The translations under genes and the position numbers were made by a program. The notes beneath the pieces are model-generated. The model searched no databases. It saw only the letters and a program-made list of their open reading frames with translations, and had not been told where the DNA came from. A stretch of DNA of 64,000 bases from Wuchereria bancrofti (lineage: Eukaryota > Nematoda > Chromadorea > Rhabditida > Onchocercidae): the NCBI GenBank assembly GCA_005281725.1, contig SSBO01000010.1, positions 363,277 to 427,276 of the forward strand, in the 5' to 3' direction. This document shows positions 60,849 through 64,000 of the stretch, in pieces (position 1 is the first letter of the stretch; every line of letters begins with the position of its first letter).

Positions 60849-63800
60849 GTCATCGTTACAAAAAAAGAAAAAGGAAGAAAAACAAATTGAAAAAAAAAAA
60901 TGAAAAATTTATATGAGAAATATGATTTTCATTTTGATGAAATGATCTTGAAATGATCGTAAGATTTGCAGTATTTATGATCAAATTAATGAAATGAATA
61001 AGATGAAAAAAAAAAATGCAAAAATATACTAATTTATATATATTTAAGTTATTACTTATCATAAGTACAAATTTATAGAAAGTAAACTTTTTACAGCTAT
61101 TAGTATTATAATTAAATTTGATGTAAATTTTTTTTATTGAAAAATTCGAAAATTTTGCCTTTTTATTAGACTGTATAATTTTATAGGAAAAAAGTTAATA
61201 GTAATTTTAATTCCTTCAAAAAATTATAACTTCTCATGTTATCACTTATCAATTTTAATTCATTCTACTTCCTTGTCTGTCCATTTTATTTTTGTTTATT
61301 AAATTTAATTCAATACAGCAATTTCTCTGTGTAATTAAGTAATGTTAATTTATTACTAATTAATTTATTACTTATTATCAGCATTAAAAGTTTTTGCTTG
61401 GTGCCGTATTGATCATTAGTAGATTGTTTGTTTTGTTATACATTTAACTTTTCAAGTTAAAACTTTAAATGTGCAACAGCAATTATTTATCATACACTTT
61501 GAATTGATAAATTGATAAACTTTGTTAAGAGTTTGCAGAATTAAATTATAACTTTAAACATTTTCAGTATTTTCATTCTTTTCTTGCAAAATTATATAAT
61601 AAATTTCTTGTAGTTCTTTTAAATTTAAATTTAAAAATGAAATCTTGCAGATTTTTCTCTTTCTTTTTTTTTCTTTAAATTCATTTCAATCTTTTAATTT
61701 CGCCAATTGATAATAATGACACTTTTCGCCTTTTTTTTCGTAAAAATTTTAATCAAAATAACAAAATGATAAATTTGGCTAATTTAACAAATATAAAAAT
61801 GCATTATCATAGCCTAATTTTGGCTATTTCAATATTTGACAATTTCATTTTTAAATTTTAAATTTTAGACAAAAGACATGTTAGCTAGCTATCGATTTGT
61901 TAAACTACTTCGAAACTTCAATTTTAATTTTTAAACAAAAGACGCAAAGTTAATTAGCTAGTTAACTAGCTAGTTATCAAATCTTTTAAACAATCTTTAA
62001 AATTCCATTTTAAATTTTAGACAACAGACATGATGTTAATTAGTCAGTTAATTAGTAAATTATCGATTTGTTCAAATTTCCTTCAACAAATATGTGACAA
62101 ATTTATGAAAAACGATATCAATCAGTTCATTAAATGTTTATTAAATATAGCAAAAATTCATAAAAGAAAAAGTAAACAAAGTCAATTCCAATAGTTTGTC
62201 TTTATTCTTTTCAAGGAATTATTTATTCCATTCATTAACACCGGAAGTGTGATATTTGCCTAAAATGATGCTTAGCGCATATTTTTATTTGCATACCTTT
62301 TAGGGTTTTGTTTATAAAATGTTTAATATTCAATCAAGAAGTAATTTGCATATTGAAATTGCAATTGTCCATTAGTCAAAATTGATGACTCTTATAGCTC
62401 TGAAGTAGTTTACCATGTCACTTTAGGTCATTTAGGTTAACCCTCTCTCTCTCTCTCTCTCTGTTTACGCTTATTTTCACTAATAAGTCATATTTATTGT
62501 GCTGTTTGGAAGGGTTTATTTTTCTCAACAATAATTAATTAATTATTTGATTAATTAATTTAATAATTAATCATCAGGAATAATACTTCAACTATTTTTT
62601 TATTTTATTAGCTGTTCTTCCTTTATTTGCATATTATTTAAAGTATAACATTTCAAAAATTGAACAAATTAGGCATAGAAAGATGGAAATTCTGAAAAGT
62701 ATATATTTATTTTGAACTTTGACCTTAAATTATCCAATTATATACAAATTTTCAGTGTAATCAAAAAAATAATAGCTTCGTCCATCCTGTCCTTATCATC
62801 CATTATTTTGTGAAAAGAAAAATGATTAAAAAATTTTTCCTTTTTTAGTAAATTCATAATAGTTCAAAGGTTAGATTAGTTATTAGCAATACTGAAACTT
62901 TCATTATTACTAATTCAAAATATCTCAGATCTCGGCGAAAAAAAAAGACGAAAAAATTAAAAAGCTAAGTATTAAGCAATTTTTTTTTTAGAAAAACTAA
63001 TATTTAATATTAAGTAGAAAAAATTTTCCTTTCGACATATTTTAGAGTAATTTTAAAAAAGAAAAAAAAAATCAATCTTGTTTTCCATTTTCTTTTTTTT
63101 TTTTCATAACAATTCATAAAATTTATTTGATGAGAAATTTAAAGAAAAAAAAACCTAAAATTCTTTCCTTTCATCATATTTAAAATAATCCTTTGATCTT
63201 TACCGTTTCTCTTTTTCATCTTTTTACATTTAAATATTTATTGCATACATTGAAATATTTGTTATTTTTGAAACTAGTAATTTAAATAATTTATTTATTC
63301 TTTCCAATTTTTTTGAATTATAATCTGTTGAACTATTCATTTCAAAAGAAAAAGAAATAAATAAAATAAACGCATTTATTGTTTATTAGTGTAAAATCAA
63401 CAATGAAACATGTATTTTTGAATTGAATTAATTGATAATATATGTGTTAGTTCAAATTAAACCGCAAATGTTAATTTAAATTTGAAAGTTTTTGCTGAAA
63501 AATTGAACTTTTATTTTCGATATACAATAAAATTTTATATTAGTCCTATTTTATTCAGATTTAAAATCAAATTTACGATAAGTATTAAATTACAATCATA
63601 TATATATATATGTCATTTAGTAATAGGTAGGGTATAAATTGATAGTTTAAATAAATCTTTCCTAAAATCCCTAAATATTTCATTTCTCTTCTTATATTCT
63701 TTTTCTAATTTCTAAATATTATATTATTTCCATCTTATCATATCATATATCATAAGTTTTATCAAAATTTTTATCGTTATAATTTACTTTCTAATAAGTT

Positions 63801-64000
63801 TAAAATTTTCAATGTACTAAATTTATGTAATATTTTGTCACACTTTTTTTTTGCTTTATTTAAAAATTATTTTTAATTAAGAAAAAAATGTAATCATTCT
63901 TTAATATATTTTATATTTTAATAATTATCATTAAAATATAAGTAATTTTATTATCGTTAAAATGTTATCAACATTTATTACAACTTGCATATGCATAAGT
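60849..64000. other. Gene-free 3' end of window
   Basis: AT-rich, with no supported exon. It contains a degenerate repeat with GTTAATTAGCTAGTTA-type words (about 61855-62070), a stretch of higher complexity at about 62220-62440 ending in a CT microsatellite (62443-62461), and many poly(A)/poly(T) tracts. Confidence 0.5.
61855..62070. repeat. Degenerate approx. 75-bp repeat, three copies
   Basis: TTTTAGACAAAAGACATG (near 61863), TTTTAAACAAAAGACGCA (near 61930) and TTTTAGACAACAGACATG (near 62015), each followed by TTAATTAG/TTAGCTAG words and TTATC.AAT or TATCGATTTG. Confidence 0.7.

Noticed and set aside
1..64000. Transposons, retroelements, viral genes, CRISPR arrays, rRNA
   Set aside because: No transposase, reverse transcriptase, integrase or capsid-like ORF, no terminal repeats with target duplications, and no regularly spaced repeat-spacer array. 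The tandem arrays have no unique spacers.

Overview
The window looks like nuclear DNA of a nematode, most likely a filarial or related clade III worm. The sequence is very AT-rich and full of poly(T)/poly(A) runs. Genes are split into small exons of roughly 40-280 bases by introns of about 200-900 bases. Many coding starts lie just downstream of a 3' splice-like TTTTCAG or TTTGCAG with no matching upstream exon, as expected for spliced-leader trans-splicing. The proteins are eukaryotic. The species assignment is inference. All exon models were built by hand from splice consensus, reading frame and family resemblance; no alignment or transcript data were available.

Layout. Positions 1-2141: gene-free, with degenerate repeats. 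2142-11038: three plus-strand genes, namely a TRIM-type RING/B-box/coiled-coil protein, mitochondrial ribosomal protein mL49, and a protein with two MIM1-like motifs resembling the ANCHR/ZFYVE19 abscission regulator without a FYVE domain. 11811-13334 (minus): a complete steroid 5-alpha-reductase family enzyme. It diverges from an unrecognised plus-strand gene (14179-16122) across an 845-bp spacer unusually dense in ACGT/CRE-like motifs. 16865-20905: a ZHP/RNF212/Zip3-family meiotic RING protein. 23162-26230 and 31036-34268: tandem paralogues of lysocardiolipin-type acyltransferases, whose C-terminal tails are encoded by trinucleotide microsatellites (polyQ and polySer).

From 34.3 to 52.2 kb I see no convincing gene. 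This stretch holds a rich set of tandem repeats: a 27-copy, indel-free 22-bp minisatellite open in all three forward frames; a 31-bp array in which nearly every unit carries CAGGTA(A/G)A; a 134-154-bp array; GA/CT microsatellites; and a TGATAA cluster. At 52159-52626 there is a compositionally distinct leader and first coding exon. A phase-compatible exon follows about 7.5 kb later at 60107-60268 and runs into an indel-free 64-bp minisatellite with splice-like signals in each unit. The gene is unrecognised and probably continues beyond the window.

Functionally the genes are a mix of ubiquitin/SUMO-type ligases, mitochondrial translation, cytokinesis, sterol and phospholipid metabolism. Apart from the acyltransferase duplication and the divergent gene pair, I see no pathway clustering. 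I found no transposase, reverse transcriptase, viral gene, CRISPR array, rRNA or convincing tRNA. Two places (30628-30966 and 59589-59907) show exact direct duplications flanking N characters and are probably assembly artefacts.
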